Source: Mediterranea sp. An20 (GTDB taxonomy: Bacteria > Bacteroidota > Bacteroidia > Bacteroidales > Bacteroidaceae). From it: DNA of 64,000 nt. Location: the NCBI RefSeq assembly GCF_002160055.1, contig NZ_NFJV01000008.1, positions 1-64,000 on the forward strand, read 5' to 3'. A model generated the notes under the pieces. The model was not told where the DNA came from and did no database searches. It worked only from the letters and a program-made list of their open reading frames with translations. A program made the position numbers and the translations under genes. This document shows positions 45,169 through 53,923 of the stretch, piece by piece; position 1 is the stretch's first letter, and each line of letters opens with the position of its first letter.

Positions 45169-46092
45169 CTAAAGTTCCTCTATCTCACGCAGAGTAAGCC
45201 CTGTCACTTGCGAAATAACGTCTATACTTATACCCATCTCCTTCATCTTACGTGCGGTTTCCTGTAAACCCTCCGCACGACCTTCCGCACGACCTTCCGC
45301 ACGACCTTCCGCACGACCTTCTGCACGACCTTCTGCCAAACCTTTGGCACGGCCTTCTGCCAAACCTTTAGCATGTCCTTCAGTCAACGCATCGCTCACT
45401 AAGGTCTTTTCAACCCTCACTGCATCCCAGAAATCATCATACCACAACAACTGCGCATCGTTGAAAGCAGACTCTTCTATCTGAGTCACGGCTTTCTTAA
45501 TATCCGGATTATCCAATAATTCTTGAGGCACCTGACGGGTCTGTTCGTCGATTTCCGTAAGATAACGCAACCACAAAACCTGCATACGCCGATCGTTATA
45601 AGTATGAGGAGTAAACTTAGGCAATTCTACAAAAATGAAGCGGAGTCCCTCTATCACCTTATCCGTATGCTCCACCTGAACAATGCGATAGTCATGATAA
45701 TACTCCTTCAAGTCGGGGGCAAAAATATCATTCACCAAACTTAAGGAATAAACGGGCTGCAGCAATTCATATTTGATATTGCTGCCCAACTGACGGACGT
45801 AGGCCTTGGAAGCATTGAAAAGAACACGCTGCATAAAAGCCGATGACCACAGCATCTGCATCTCGACGATGAACTGGCGGCCGACCTTGTCTCTGCAACG
45901 CACATCAACGATGCTGTTTTTCTTGAGCGGGGTTTCTGGAACCAGCTCAGGCACCAAGTATTCAATCTCCTCTATCTCGTCTTCCGGTTTCTCAAACGGC
46001 AACAAGGCGTTGAGCAGACTTCTGACAAGGTCGGGATGTTCACCGAATACTTTCTTAAAGGTAAGGTCGGCTTTAGGATTCAAGTATCTCAT
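45169..46092 (-). CDS. Rpn family PD-(D/E)XK nuclease
   Basis: 307 residues. N terminus MRYLNPKADLTFKKVFGEHPDLVRSLLNALL is diagnostic of the Rpn (transposase_31-like) family. Catalytic residues fit D-x(n)-E-x-Q in SIVDVRCRDKVGRQFIVEMQM. Near residues 235-275 lies a tandem peptide repeat (EGRAEGRAEGRA, plus EGRAKGLA variants) built from 12-bp DNA units at 45270-45383. The end (MGISIDVISQVTGLTLREIEEL) is HTH-like. Rpn proteins cleave DNA and have been linked to phage defence and recombination. It stands alone and abuts the convergent LytTR gene. Confidence 0.9.
   Translation of the reverse strand: MRYLNPKADLTFKKVFGEHPDLVRSLLNALLPFEKPEDEIEEIEYLVPELVPETPLKKNSIVDVRCRDKVGRQFIVEMQMLWSSAFMQRVLFNASKAYVRQLGSNIKYELLQPVYSLSLVNDIFAPDLKEYYHDYRIVQVEHTDKVIEGLRFIFVELPKFTPHTYNDRRMQVLWLRYLTEIDEQTRQVPQELLDNPDIKKAVTQIEESAFNDAQLLWYDDFWDAVRVEKTLVSDALTEGHAKGLAEGRAKGLAEGRAEGRAEGRAEGRAEGRAEGLQETARKMKEMGISIDVISQVTGLTLREIEEL
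45270..45383. repeat. 12-bp tandem repeat inside the Rpn gene
   Basis: Units of cgcacgaccttc and close variants (gccaaacctttg, gcacggccttct) repeat about nine times. Gain or loss of units keeps the frame and would lengthen or shorten the EGRA linker. Confidence 0.85.
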
Positions 46093-46141
46093 AAGGATTC
46101 CTCCAATGCTACAAGGGTTATATATATGGGTTATGTGGTTA

Positions 46142-46149
46142 CAAAAATA
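46142..46149 (-). promoter_or_regulatory. -7 box of the Rpn gene
   Basis: TATTTTTG on the minus strand matches TAnnTTTG, 50 bases before the ATG at 46092. Confidence 0.5.
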
Positions 46150-46170
46150 GGAAGAAAAACGGAATCTGCC

Positions 46171-46389
46171 TTATAAACAATAAAAAAAGGCTGAATAGCC
46201 AGGTACTTTTCCTGCCAAAGGCTCTCTATTATACACCGACAGTCTGCCGGCCAGTAACGCCTTAACGTCACAGCATCGCGTCCATGGCAACATGCTGTTG
46301 CCGCGCACCATCACGGTCACAACACGCCCCTCGCCTACCAATCTGCCCAATTCCGGGACAGGCACAGAATTATCCAAATACTTTTTCAT
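46171..46389 (-). pseudogene. remnant of an S24/S26 family peptidase gene
   Basis: A 72-residue frame, MKKYLDNSVPVPELGRLVGE..., contains VTVMVRGNSMLPWTRCCDVKALL, which matches the start of Bacteroides S24/S26 (LexA/signal-peptidase-like) peptidases around the catalytic Ser in GNSM. The lysine-bearing second half is missing and the frame ends in unrelated residues. This is most likely a decayed gene left beside the polysaccharide locus. Confidence 0.5.
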
Positions 46390-46448
46390 GCACAACAAAG
46401 TCTTTTCCCCTTCCCTTAGCCAATGTAGCGGAGAGCTTATCAGAGAAA

Positions 46449-46472
46449 GAGGGCACCCGGAAGAGTGCCCTC
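46449..46472 (-). terminator. terminator after the OmpA family gene
   Basis: A perfect 8-bp stem GAGGGCAC / GTGCCCTC (46449-46456 with 46465-46472) is followed on the minus strand by TTTCTCTG. Confidence 0.6.
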
Positions 46473-46554
46473 GCAAACAAAACAAACAAACGGTCCTTCC
46501 CACCCATACCTGGAAGGGAAAGACGAATCGTCTCACGACGAAAGAAGTCCATAT

Positions 46555-48342
46555 TTATTCAATTACGTAGTGGACCTTTACCTTTACGCAACGATTCAGC
46601 TTGGCATCCAATCCGCGCGTGCTCTTGTCTGTCACGGTAGCAATCGGATCCGTCAGCGCATTGAGTGAAAAGTTATTGCCTACAACCTTGCTGAAGTTCT
46701 TATTGCCTTTCAGCCACTTTATAACCGTGTAGGCACGGTTATAAGCCAATGTCTTATTGCGTTCCAACCCTACGTTCTCTGCATCCTGGCCGGTATAGTT
46801 GTCCTGGCTGGTAGCCAGTCCCTCGGCCTGCACATACAATATACGTCCATCTTTCAGGATATGGTGGATGTTCTCCACCGTAGCCGAATCGGCACAAGTA
46901 GCTACATAGCCCTCGTTGCCCTCAACTGCCGCATAAATATCGGCAAAGCTGTATATGTCGGCTTCGGGATCGGCAGGCATGTGATTCTTGACAACTTCCA
47001 ACCCGCGGTGTGCATTCAGCCCGAATGAAGCGGTTTCCCGATAATTGTCCCCGCTCAACAGACTCTGTGTCCTCGTCTCCTCATCCACGCGGTAATACCA
47101 TGTTTTGTTTCCCTCATAGACAGGAGCATAGTAATAGCCCATCTTATCATTAAACTCCTTCAGATGAGCAGCATCCATAGGCAGAGATATAGGAGAATCG
47201 GACATCTCATAACCCAATGTCACATCACCGCCTACAGCTGCTTCATACGCCTTGCTGGTAGGCACATCCTCCGTAGCCAGGTTTGAAAGCCGACCACCTC
47301 TGGCCAATCGGGCATCCACAGCCTTCTCGTCGGCAAACTTTTTCTGTGTAAAAATACCCGATGCTAAATAGTCGATGGCATTTACTGAATCATCGGCTAT
47401 GATGGGAGCGTCATCCCGACCGGAATAGTTATTGGGAAAGAAAACATAAAAAACAAATTCGCCATATTCCGGACAAGTGGAAGTCATAATAGCGTTATTC
47501 ACCGGAGCTTCTTTCACGATGTAGACAGGAGCAGGACAAGAGATGCAACGTTCCCATCCGCGTCTCTTGAAATAGTAGGTCAAACCGACACGGAAACCGG
47601 CATCCAAATCAAACCAATAGCTATTCTTCAATTTATCCTTCAGCACCACTGCATCAAAATTGGTCTGGTACAAGGTGACATAAGCCTTTAAGTCCAATGA
47701 AACAGCCTTAGCTTTGGTGAAAAAACGGCTGTATTGAAATTCCAGGTGACCGGACCATTCATTACGCTGTTGCTCTATCCCATAATGATGCAGCGTACCG
47801 ATACCCATGGACAGAATAAACTGGTTCATCAATCCCTCAGAATTGATGCCTTCATACCCCTTGAACAAACGGGAAAGGTTAAACATCACGTTGGCGTTCA
47901 GGTCCCACCATTTATATTTCGTTTTCCAATAAGGATTACCATTTTCATCTATCATCGGATCCCCCTGCGTAAAATAGGTTTCCTCACCACTGTAAGCTCT
48001 GGAATTTCCTATACCAAACTGAAACTTCACACCTATTCCCGGCGTGAACCATTTACCAAGCCCCACATTGAAATCGGGCGACAACTTTCCCTTGAAGTCG
48101 CCTATCGTGCCGTAATCACCCAGGAAAGCATGATAACCTACACTTCCCAACACAAACCAGTTATCCCAGAAACGGTTAGTAACTACCCGATAATGGTCAT
48201 CTGTCGGCTGCGCCAATGCTGGTATCTCGTCAAGCAAAGTATCTGCCTCGACAGTCTGGGGCTCCACGGTCTGTGCCTGCAGCCTGCCGCTCCATACCAG
48301 CAACAGAAGCATACCAGTCAAACAAAATCTTAATCTTCTCAT
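46555..48342 (-). CDS. OmpA family outer membrane protein with large barrel
   Basis: 595 residues from MRRLRFCLTGMLLLLVWSGRLQAQ. Strand-rich barrel to about residue 270 (FVLGSVGYHAFLGDYGTIGDFKGKLSPDFNVGLGKWFTPGIGVKFQ), a cysteine pair CISCP, then OmpA-like segments: EFVFYVFFPNNYSG, SAVNAIDYLASG-type stretches and, at the end, ENVGLERNKTLAYNRAYTVIKWLKG. The C-terminal domain looks degenerate, without a clear peptidoglycan-binding Asp/Arg pair. Similar proteins often end Bacteroides exopolysaccharide operons. It is the last gene after the glycosylphosphotransferase, 40 bases away. Confidence 0.75.
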   Translation of the reverse strand: MRRLRFCLTGMLLLLVWSGRLQAQTVEPQTVEADTLLDEIPALAQPTDDHYRVVTNRFWDNWFVLGSVGYHAFLGDYGTIGDFKGKLSPDFNVGLGKWFTPGIGVKFQFGIGNSRAYSGEETYFTQGDPMIDENGNPYWKTKYKWWDLNANVMFNLSRLFKGYEGINSEGLMNQFILSMGIGTLHHYGIEQQRNEWSGHLEFQYSRFFTKAKAVSLDLKAYVTLYQTNFDAVVLKDKLKNSYWFDLDAGFRVGLTYYFKRRGWERCISCPAPVYIVKEAPVNNAIMTSTCPEYGEFVFYVFFPNNYSGRDDAPIIADDSVNAIDYLASGIFTQKKFADEKAVDARLARGGRLSNLATEDVPTSKAYEAAVGGDVTLGYEMSDSPISLPMDAAHLKEFNDKMGYYYAPVYEGNKTWYYRVDEETRTQSLLSGDNYRETASFGLNAHRGLEVVKNHMPADPEADIYSFADIYAAVEGNEGYVATCADSATVENIHHILKDGRILYVQAEGLATSQDNYTGQDAENVGLERNKTLAYNRAYTVIKWLKGNKNFSKVVGNNFSLNALTDPIATVTDKSTRGLDAKLNRCVKVKVHYVIE

Positions 48343-48382
48343 TTTCTGTTTTTGTTTTAAATATTTGTTACATAAACACTTG

Positions 48383-49813
48383 TCAATAAGCATTCGCCTC
48401 TCCCCGTATAAGATTGGCAACGGTCTTATAAATGATATACAAGTCCAACATAAAACTCCAATGCTCAATATACCATATATCATTCCGCACTCGGTTCTCC
48501 ATGTCCTCCAGTTTCCGGGTTTCCCCTCGGTAACCAGACACCTGACTCCATCCCGTAATGCCAGGCTTCACATAGTGACGCACCATATACCGGTTTATCA
48601 GTCTAGAATATTGCTCCGTATGTTTCAGCATATGCGGACGCGGTCCCACCACACTCATGTCACCCCGCAACACATTGAAGAACTGAGGTGTTTCATCCAG
48701 ACTGGTCTGCCTCAGAAAGCGCCCCCATGGAGTAATGCGAGGGTCATCCCGTCTGGCCTGTACCAAATCACTCCGGTCGTTTACGACCATGCTACGAAAC
48801 TTATAGCAGACAAATTCCTTATCGTTTATCCCAGTCCGTTTCTGGCGGAAAAACACAGGACCGGGCATCGTACACTTGGTCCCCATCGCTACCACCAGCC
48901 AGATCACAGGAAACAGAGTACATAGGAAAACCAGCGAAAACACGATATCGAACCCTCGCTTCAGCACCTGGTTGCCTAACCGGCTTAAAGGCTCGCGATA
49001 CAGGCTCAGATAAGGCACTCCCCCCACCCGATCCAGATACATGGTATTGGGAATATAGCTAAGCACCTCCGGCACACTGTAAAAATGTACCAGATGGTTC
49101 TCGCAATAACTCACAAGTTCCACCACCCTCTCCCGCTCGGAAGACGACAGGTTGCAGAATAATCCTTCCACTCCAGGATGAGTCTGCAAATAGGCGATGA
49201 TATCCGACGGCTTCCCCAAGAAACGGCATTCATCAGGAAAATCCGGATTAGGTTCCTGCCCGAAATACCCCGCCACATCATAACCGGCCCATGCCTCAGA
49301 AGTCAGTTCGTAATAAAGCCGGAGACAAATGTCCGAATGTCCCACCAACACAACAAGCTTGCGGTTTTTCCCTTGTAAACGGAGATGTTTGATGGCAAAG
49401 CGGAATCCCAGACGGAATGTCAGCAGGCATACCCATAAAACCAGCAGATACCCCACAAAGAAATAAGACCATACATCGATACAGCCTCCCAGACCAAGTA
49501 CGCCTCCCGCCAATATAGCATAAGAGAGGACATTCCGACAAACACTCGTCACTATCTGAAAAGCATAAACCAAGCGTCGATACACCAGAACGGTCTGCCT
49601 CATAGCACACACCAGATAACACAACATCAAGGTAAACAGAATCTGGGCTTTGGGAAGATTCTGCATTTTTTCCCACAGCGTCCCGCTCAGCATCCGGTCC
49701 ATCCACTCAAACAGAACCCCACCATCAAGTTAGAAGTGGGGGTTAAGGCAATAGAACAAGAGTGCATCCCAGGCATTCTGCAGGCTTTTGGCTGTACGTG
49801 AATTGGCAGGCAT
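48383..49813 (-). pseudogene. polyprenyl glycosylphosphotransferase with in-frame stop
   Basis: From ATG 49813 the frame reads MPANSRTAKSLQNAWDALL..., meets TAA at codon 28 (49730-49732), and continues LDGGVLFEWMDRMLSGTLWEKM for a total of 476 codons. An ATG at 49702 can still give 439 residues but would lose the first hydrophobic segment. The enzyme is of the WcaJ/WbaP type: CoA-binding-like middle, then the catalytic domain with KRGFDIVFSLVFLCTLFP, PGPVFFRQKRTG, CYKFRSM, SLDETPQFFNVLRGDMSVVGPRP and KPGITGWSQV. It loads a sugar phosphate onto undecaprenyl phosphate to start an exopolysaccharide. The stop may be a single base change of TTA to TAA. Confidence 0.75.
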
Positions 49814-49833
49814 AGATGAATAACAAGCTCTCG

Positions 49834-50813
49834 TTACAACAGAGTACCCTGATACGGGTGAAATCGTTTCAACACCAGACTACTGAAACAAAATCTTTTC
49901 AGCCGGAATATATCACCGGACAAAATGGAATAGGGCCAATCCATCCAACTGAATGTTGAGAACGATGTGTATAAAGTTTCCCATATCTTAATATTGTCCG
50001 TCTCCTTCCGTACTCTTCTAAGCACCTTTAAATCAATATTTTCCTTTAACAATAAAAAGGTTTCGGGACTGAGATTCCTCTGTAAAAACAACCAACGACA
50101 TTTCTTAGAACTTTCCTGTTGCTGTAGGCTATGAAATGTACTAATCTGTGTAGCCGACAATCGATACCGCAACAACCTTTCTGAAATAATGTAAAAATCT
50201 CCATAGGAAACCAAGTCTATCCAAAATTTATAATCCTCCGCACAAGGATAATCAGCATCATAACGCAGGTGATATTCATCCAATATGCTTTCCGCATCAT
50301 AACAGACGGATGCGCAATGCCCGATTCTAAAACAAGATTTTTTTGAAACTCCTCAGCAGAAATAAAACGATATGCCCTATCAGGAACCTTTTTCACAATC
50401 TCTAGATCACCAAAGAGACTAACTTCCGTCCCACAAACAATAATGTTCGGCGATTTTTCCATCACCTCCACTTGCTTTTCAAACCGTGTAGGCAATGAAA
50501 TGTCGTCGGCATCCATGCGGGCGATATACTTGCCACGGCACAGGTCTATACCGCGGTTCAGCGTATATACTAATCCTTGGTTGACTTCGTTTTCATAATA
50601 GCGTATCCGTGCATCAGAAACGGATAGAATCCGCTCACGAGTAGCATCAGTGGAACCGTCGTTGATGATGATGAACTCAAAATGCGGGTAGGTCTGCCAT
50701 AGTATACTTTGCATAGCTTCTACTACAGTGACTTCCGCATTGTAAGCAGGCATCAAGACACTGACCAACGGAAATTCTCCACCCATATTGCGACCATTAT
50801 TTACAGCCTTCAT
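49834..50813 (-). pseudogene. glycosyltransferase family 2, single-base frameshift
   Basis: The first part (from 50813, MKAVNNGRNMGGEFPL) has the GT2 fold: VSVLMPAYNAEVTVVEAM, IIINDGSTDATRE, and metal motif ARMDADDISLPTRFEKQ. After SVMMRK the frame shifts. Adding one base in GGAAAGC near 50292 restores SILDEYHLRYDADYPCAEDYKFW, which is the expected GT2 continuation and runs to 49834. About 327 residues if intact. It transfers a sugar in the exopolysaccharide pathway of this locus. A sequencing error in a short A run is possible but phase variation or decay is also. Confidence 0.85.
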
Positions 50814-50848
50814 CTTAACCATATTTACTATTAATAAACTCAAACCGA

Positions 50849-51415
50849 CTAACGAAGATTAAGTATTTCATTTCTATATAGAGTCGGAGTTTTTCCATAC
50901 TCCTGCTCAAAAATCCGATAAAATGTCCGGACATTATTGAACCCAGATTCGTATGCCACAGCCTTGATAGGAGTGTCCGGGCACTGTTCTAATAGATTCA
51001 ACGCATGCTCCAACCGCAAATGATTGATGTATCCGTTAAAATTAGTATGGGCATATTGCCGCAGCAACTGAGCAGCCTTATTCTTGTTAATCAATCCCAA
51101 ACGTAAGAAATGCTCTCTGGAAAACTCTGGATTCAAAAATAATTTCTCTGACAAAATAGTCTGATGGATATGCTCAAACAATTCTTCATCTTCCGAGAAC
51201 ATGCCAGAAGAACTTGCCGAAGATTCTGGGAAACAGTCCGGCCCCTCCGAGGGAGCATTACCCGGAATTGTTCCGGAAACGGAAGAGGCAAGAGAATAGC
51301 TAACGGAAGCACTTTCCAATGCTTTTCTCAATTGTTTTATCTGACTATATGCATGCCCTATGTACACCAACAAAATAATGATGATAATGGCCTGTAATCC
51401 AAGAATCGCCAGCAT
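50849..51415 (-). CDS. membrane-anchored AraC family regulator
   Basis: 188 residues. The N terminus is a single membrane helix (LAILGLQAIIIIILLVYIG). A serine-rich linker follows (SASVSYSLASSVSG), and residues 90-188 form an AraC DNA-binding domain: INKNKAAQLLRQYAHTNFNGYINHLRLEHALNLL and IKAVAYESGFNNVRTFYRIFEQEYGKTPTLYR. A membrane-tethered AraC without a periplasmic sensor is unusual. It resembles the C-terminal part of hybrid two-component or Tpr-AraC proteins in Bacteroides. Located between upxY and the glycosyltransferase, so probably a local regulator. Confidence 0.85.
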   Translation of the reverse strand: MLAILGLQAIIIIILLVYIGHAYSQIKQLRKALESASVSYSLASSVSGTIPGNAPSEGPDCFPESSASSSGMFSEDEELFEHIHQTILSEKLFLNPEFSREHFLRLGLINKNKAAQLLRQYAHTNFNGYINHLRLEHALNLLEQCPDTPIKAVAYESGFNNVRTFYRIFEQEYGKTPTLYRNEILNLR

Positions 51416-51471
51416 ACGTAGAAAAGAACAAAAAATAAAGACTGCAGATTTTTCTCTCTGCCCGCAGCACT

Positions 51472-52047
51472 CTATTCGAGCACTTCAAGCAAATCTAAAC
51501 AAATTTCAGACAAAACAATAGCCAATATTCCCTGAAGCACCACCACTACCCGCTTACTTCGACACCCCTGAACCCGCTGGAAAACGCCTTCAATGCCATC
51601 GAAGGGACCTCCCAAAATGCGGACTCTAACGCCTGTTCCCAAACGATCCAATTCATGAGCTGTCAAGTAAACAATTTTTTCATTCTTTATCTGGCTGGCA
51701 CGCATGAACTGCTCCATCTGGTTGTTTGGAACAACCAAAGGCAGACTCCGACCTTCATCTGACTTGGTGAGATATTGCAAAAAAGGTATGCGGTAAGTTT
51801 TAACCTCCTGAATGCACTTCCGAGTGGCATGTACAAAAATAAGGTTACTGACAACTGGACACCATTCGCGTTTTTTCTTTCCTTTCCGCATGATAACCTT
51901 ATAAGCCATCGGAATAAAACTTTCTATTGACATTTCGTCCAACAGCTTTTGAGCATCCAACTCTCTCCGGAAAGGAGCATTCATAGCAAACCAACAAAGG
52001 TCATTATCCGAATTATCCGGCCACCTATTGCTAAGTAATTCTGACAT
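51472..52047 (-). CDS. upxY: UpxY family transcription antiterminator
   Basis: 191 residues with the NusG N-terminal (NGN) domain: DLCWFAMNAPFRRELDAQKLLDEMSIESFIPM and NLIFVHATRKCIQEV, then a KOW motif GTGVRVRILGGPFDGIEGVFQRVQG. In Bacteroides, UpxY proteins are the first gene of capsular polysaccharide operons and let RNA polymerase read through a terminator in the long leader. The usual UpxZ partner gene does not follow. The leader from the putative promoter at 52233-52240 is about 180 bases. Confidence 0.93.
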   Translation of the reverse strand: MSELLSNRWPDNSDNDLCWFAMNAPFRRELDAQKLLDEMSIESFIPMAYKVIMRKGKKKREWCPVVSNLIFVHATRKCIQEVKTYRIPFLQYLTKSDEGRSLPLVVPNNQMEQFMRASQIKNEKIVYLTAHELDRLGTGVRVRILGGPFDGIEGVFQRVQGCRSKRVVVVLQGILAIVLSEICLDLLEVLE

Positions 52048-52232
52048 AAGAAGAATTATCAGACATATACTTCTGGCTCCTCAAATACAATACATATATT
52101 TATATATCAGATATTTACGAATTAAGTACGGAAATATCTGCGTTTCTTCAAGGACAGTACTTAAGTTCAAGTTATATTTTATACTACAGAACCCATTGTG
52201 TTATATTACAAAGTACACTTTTCCAAAGAAAG

Positions 52233-52240
52233 CAAATATA
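52233..52240 (-). promoter_or_regulatory. candidate -7 box for the upxY locus
   Basis: TATATTTG on the minus strand matches TAnnTTTG and gives a 180-base leader. I see no inverted repeats that would make it invertible. The region 52048-52232 is AT-rich and otherwise featureless. Confidence 0.4.
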
Positions 52241-52372
52241 CTATAAAAAATATTTGTGATATATTAACACTAAAAAAATGAGGCAGATTTCAAAAATCAA
52301 GTGTAGAAAAAGTATAGAAAGCGAAGTGGTAGACTGCCCTCATATTAAGGAAGCAAACATTCTTAGACACAT

Positions 52373-52425
52373 AAAAACACAGATTCCGCTCTTATCATAT
52401 AAGATGAGCAAAATCCGTGTTTTTA
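52373..52425 (-). terminator. long hairpin after the DUF4250 gene
   Basis: aaaaacacagattccgctct ... is mirrored by a stretch ending atccgtgttttt. With one bulge it forms a stem of more than 20 bp. On the minus strand it is followed by a TTTTTATG tract, so it can end DUF4250 transcripts. The rest of 52241-52599 has only a 98-codon frame on the plus strand with no coding signs. Confidence 0.6.
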
Positions 52426-52599
52426 AAAATTTTACTTCCGACAAGTTTGAAAGGAGTTGTCGACTTCTACTAATGCTCAATGTCTGTACAAAAACACTTT
52501 CTCAGTCAAGTGAAGTGAATGTAGCGAAATGCCACACACTGCTCAGCACCTCAATCCAATTACCTCCACAATGACAGTGAAAGAATTTTGAACAAACGT

Positions 52600-52776
52600 T
52601 TACCAGAATCTGTTTTTGTCCGGATTATATTCAAAACCGACAGCTTTGAGTTTCCGAACGATGTCATCCTTTGGAACATTCAAATCATCGCAAAGTGCAT
52701 CCAGTGAAGGATAGGAATCACGCAATTTCATATTGATGAAGCTATAAAGCATCATCGGCTCTTCAGGCAAATTCAT
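52600..52776 (-). CDS. DUF4250 small protein
   Basis: 58 residues, MNLPEEPMMLYSFINMKLRD through DKNRFW. It matches DUF4250 along its full length: SYPSLDALCDDLNVPKDDIVRKLKAVGFEY forms a small HTH-like bundle. Function unknown. It has its own -7 box at 52818-52825 and a hairpin terminator downstream. Confidence 0.85.
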   Translation of the reverse strand: MNLPEEPMMLYSFINMKLRDSYPSLDALCDDLNVPKDDIVRKLKAVGFEYNPDKNRFW

Positions 52777-52817
52777 AGTTCCTAATCTTTTTATTTGTGT
52801 TAAAACTAATACCGCTG

Positions 52818-52863
52818 CAAAAGTAGAGATTTTCCTATATACACCGGATTGACATTTGTCAAT
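52818..52863 (-). promoter_or_regulatory. DUF4250 promoter with upstream palindrome
   Basis: TACTTTTG (52818-52825 on the minus strand) matches TAnnTTTG. The perfect palindrome ATTGACA-TT-TGTCAAT at 52848-52863 lies 22 bases upstream and may be an operator. It is also just past the btuC stop. Confidence 0.5.
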
Positions 52864-52886
52864 TTTACACTATACCTCTCCAAAAC

Positions 52887-53915
52887 TCAACGGAAACCAC
52901 CGGAACGATATTGGGCAATAATGACATAAATGACAACCGGAGCACCAATAAGGGGGGTTACCGCATTCAAAGGAATCAAACCAAACTGGACGGGAGGCAC
53001 ACACAACAGATTGCAGAAGAGTGCCACCCCGCCACCGGTCAAGGCAGTCAAAGGAAGAAGAGTGCGATGATTGGCGGTGCCCAGCAGCATACGTGCCAAA
53101 TGGGGAACAGCCAAATCAAGGAAAAGCACTGGACCGCAAAAGGCGGTAGTAACAGCAGTAAGAAGACCCGTAACCACTAACAGGGCATGACGTACCCTAC
53201 GGACACGCACACCCAGATTTTCGGCATAACGTTCGCCCAGCAGCAAAGCATTCAATGGCTTTATCAGCAGGAATGTGCCGGCTAATCCCAATAATATTAC
53301 CGAGGCATAAGCGGGCATCTGCTGCAAGGAAACGCCTCCGAAATGTCCCATGCCCCATACCATGTAAGACTGCACTCCTTCGGCTGTAGCACTGAAATTG
53401 AGCAGCGAAACCACGGAAGAGGCCAAATAGCCTACCATCATGCCGGTAATGAGTAACATCACGCTGCTTCTTATCAAGGTAGAAAAGAATAAAATAAGAG
53501 CCATCACAGACATGGCTCCAGCAAAAGCGCCCAACAGGACAGCCAGGAAACCGGAAAGACTGAAACTGCCCGCCGTGAAACTTCCACCTAAGCACAACAT
53601 AACCACAGCCACTCCAAGCCCTGCACCGGAGTTGATACCCAATATGGAAGTACCGGCCAAAGGATTCCGAAAAGCCGTCTGAAGCAACAATCCGCAAACA
53701 GCCAAAGCACTGCCAGAAAGCAAAGCTGTCAACGCCTGGGGCAAACGAGCTTCCCAAAGTATAAAACTCCAACTGGGATGAGCATCGGCATGACCAGACA
53801 AGATTTGCCACACAGCACTCACCGGTATGGAAACTGAGCCCATGGCAAGATTAGCCATCATCAGCAGCACAATGCCCACACCCAGCAGAATAGCATATTT
53901 CCCTCCTTTGCCCAT
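52887..53915 (-). CDS. btuC: FecCD/BtuC-type ABC transporter permease
   Basis: 342 residues from MGKGGKYAILLGVG (an earlier ATG at 53945 would overlap the upstream gene). About ten membrane helices with conserved segments SWSFILWEARLPQALTALLSG, AGTSILGINSGAGLGV, LLLGERYAENLGV, and CGPVLFLDLAVPHLARMLLG. It imports cobalamin released to the periplasm. Last gene of the riboswitch-controlled operon; no ATPase gene follows. Confidence 0.9.
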   Translation of the reverse strand: MGKGGKYAILLGVGIVLLMMANLAMGSVSIPVSAVWQILSGHADAHPSWSFILWEARLPQALTALLSGSALAVCGLLLQTAFRNPLAGTSILGINSGAGLGVAVVMLCLGGSFTAGSFSLSGFLAVLLGAFAGAMSVMALILFFSTLIRSSVMLLITGMMVGYLASSVVSLLNFSATAEGVQSYMVWGMGHFGGVSLQQMPAYASVILLGLAGTFLLIKPLNALLLGERYAENLGVRVRRVRHALLVVTGLLTAVTTAFCGPVLFLDLAVPHLARMLLGTANHRTLLPLTALTGGGVALFCNLLCVPPVQFGLIPLNAVTPLIGAPVVIYVIIAQYRSGGFR

Positions 53916-53923
53916 ACACTTTT

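Noticed and set aside
49715..49744. Hairpin AACCCCAC / GTGGGGGTT as a terminator before the glycosylphosphotransferase
   Set aside because: It falls within the likely N-terminal coding part and has no T tract.
52278..52574. A 98-codon plus-strand frame
   Set aside because: It runs through the DUF4250 terminator hairpin and shows no coding features.
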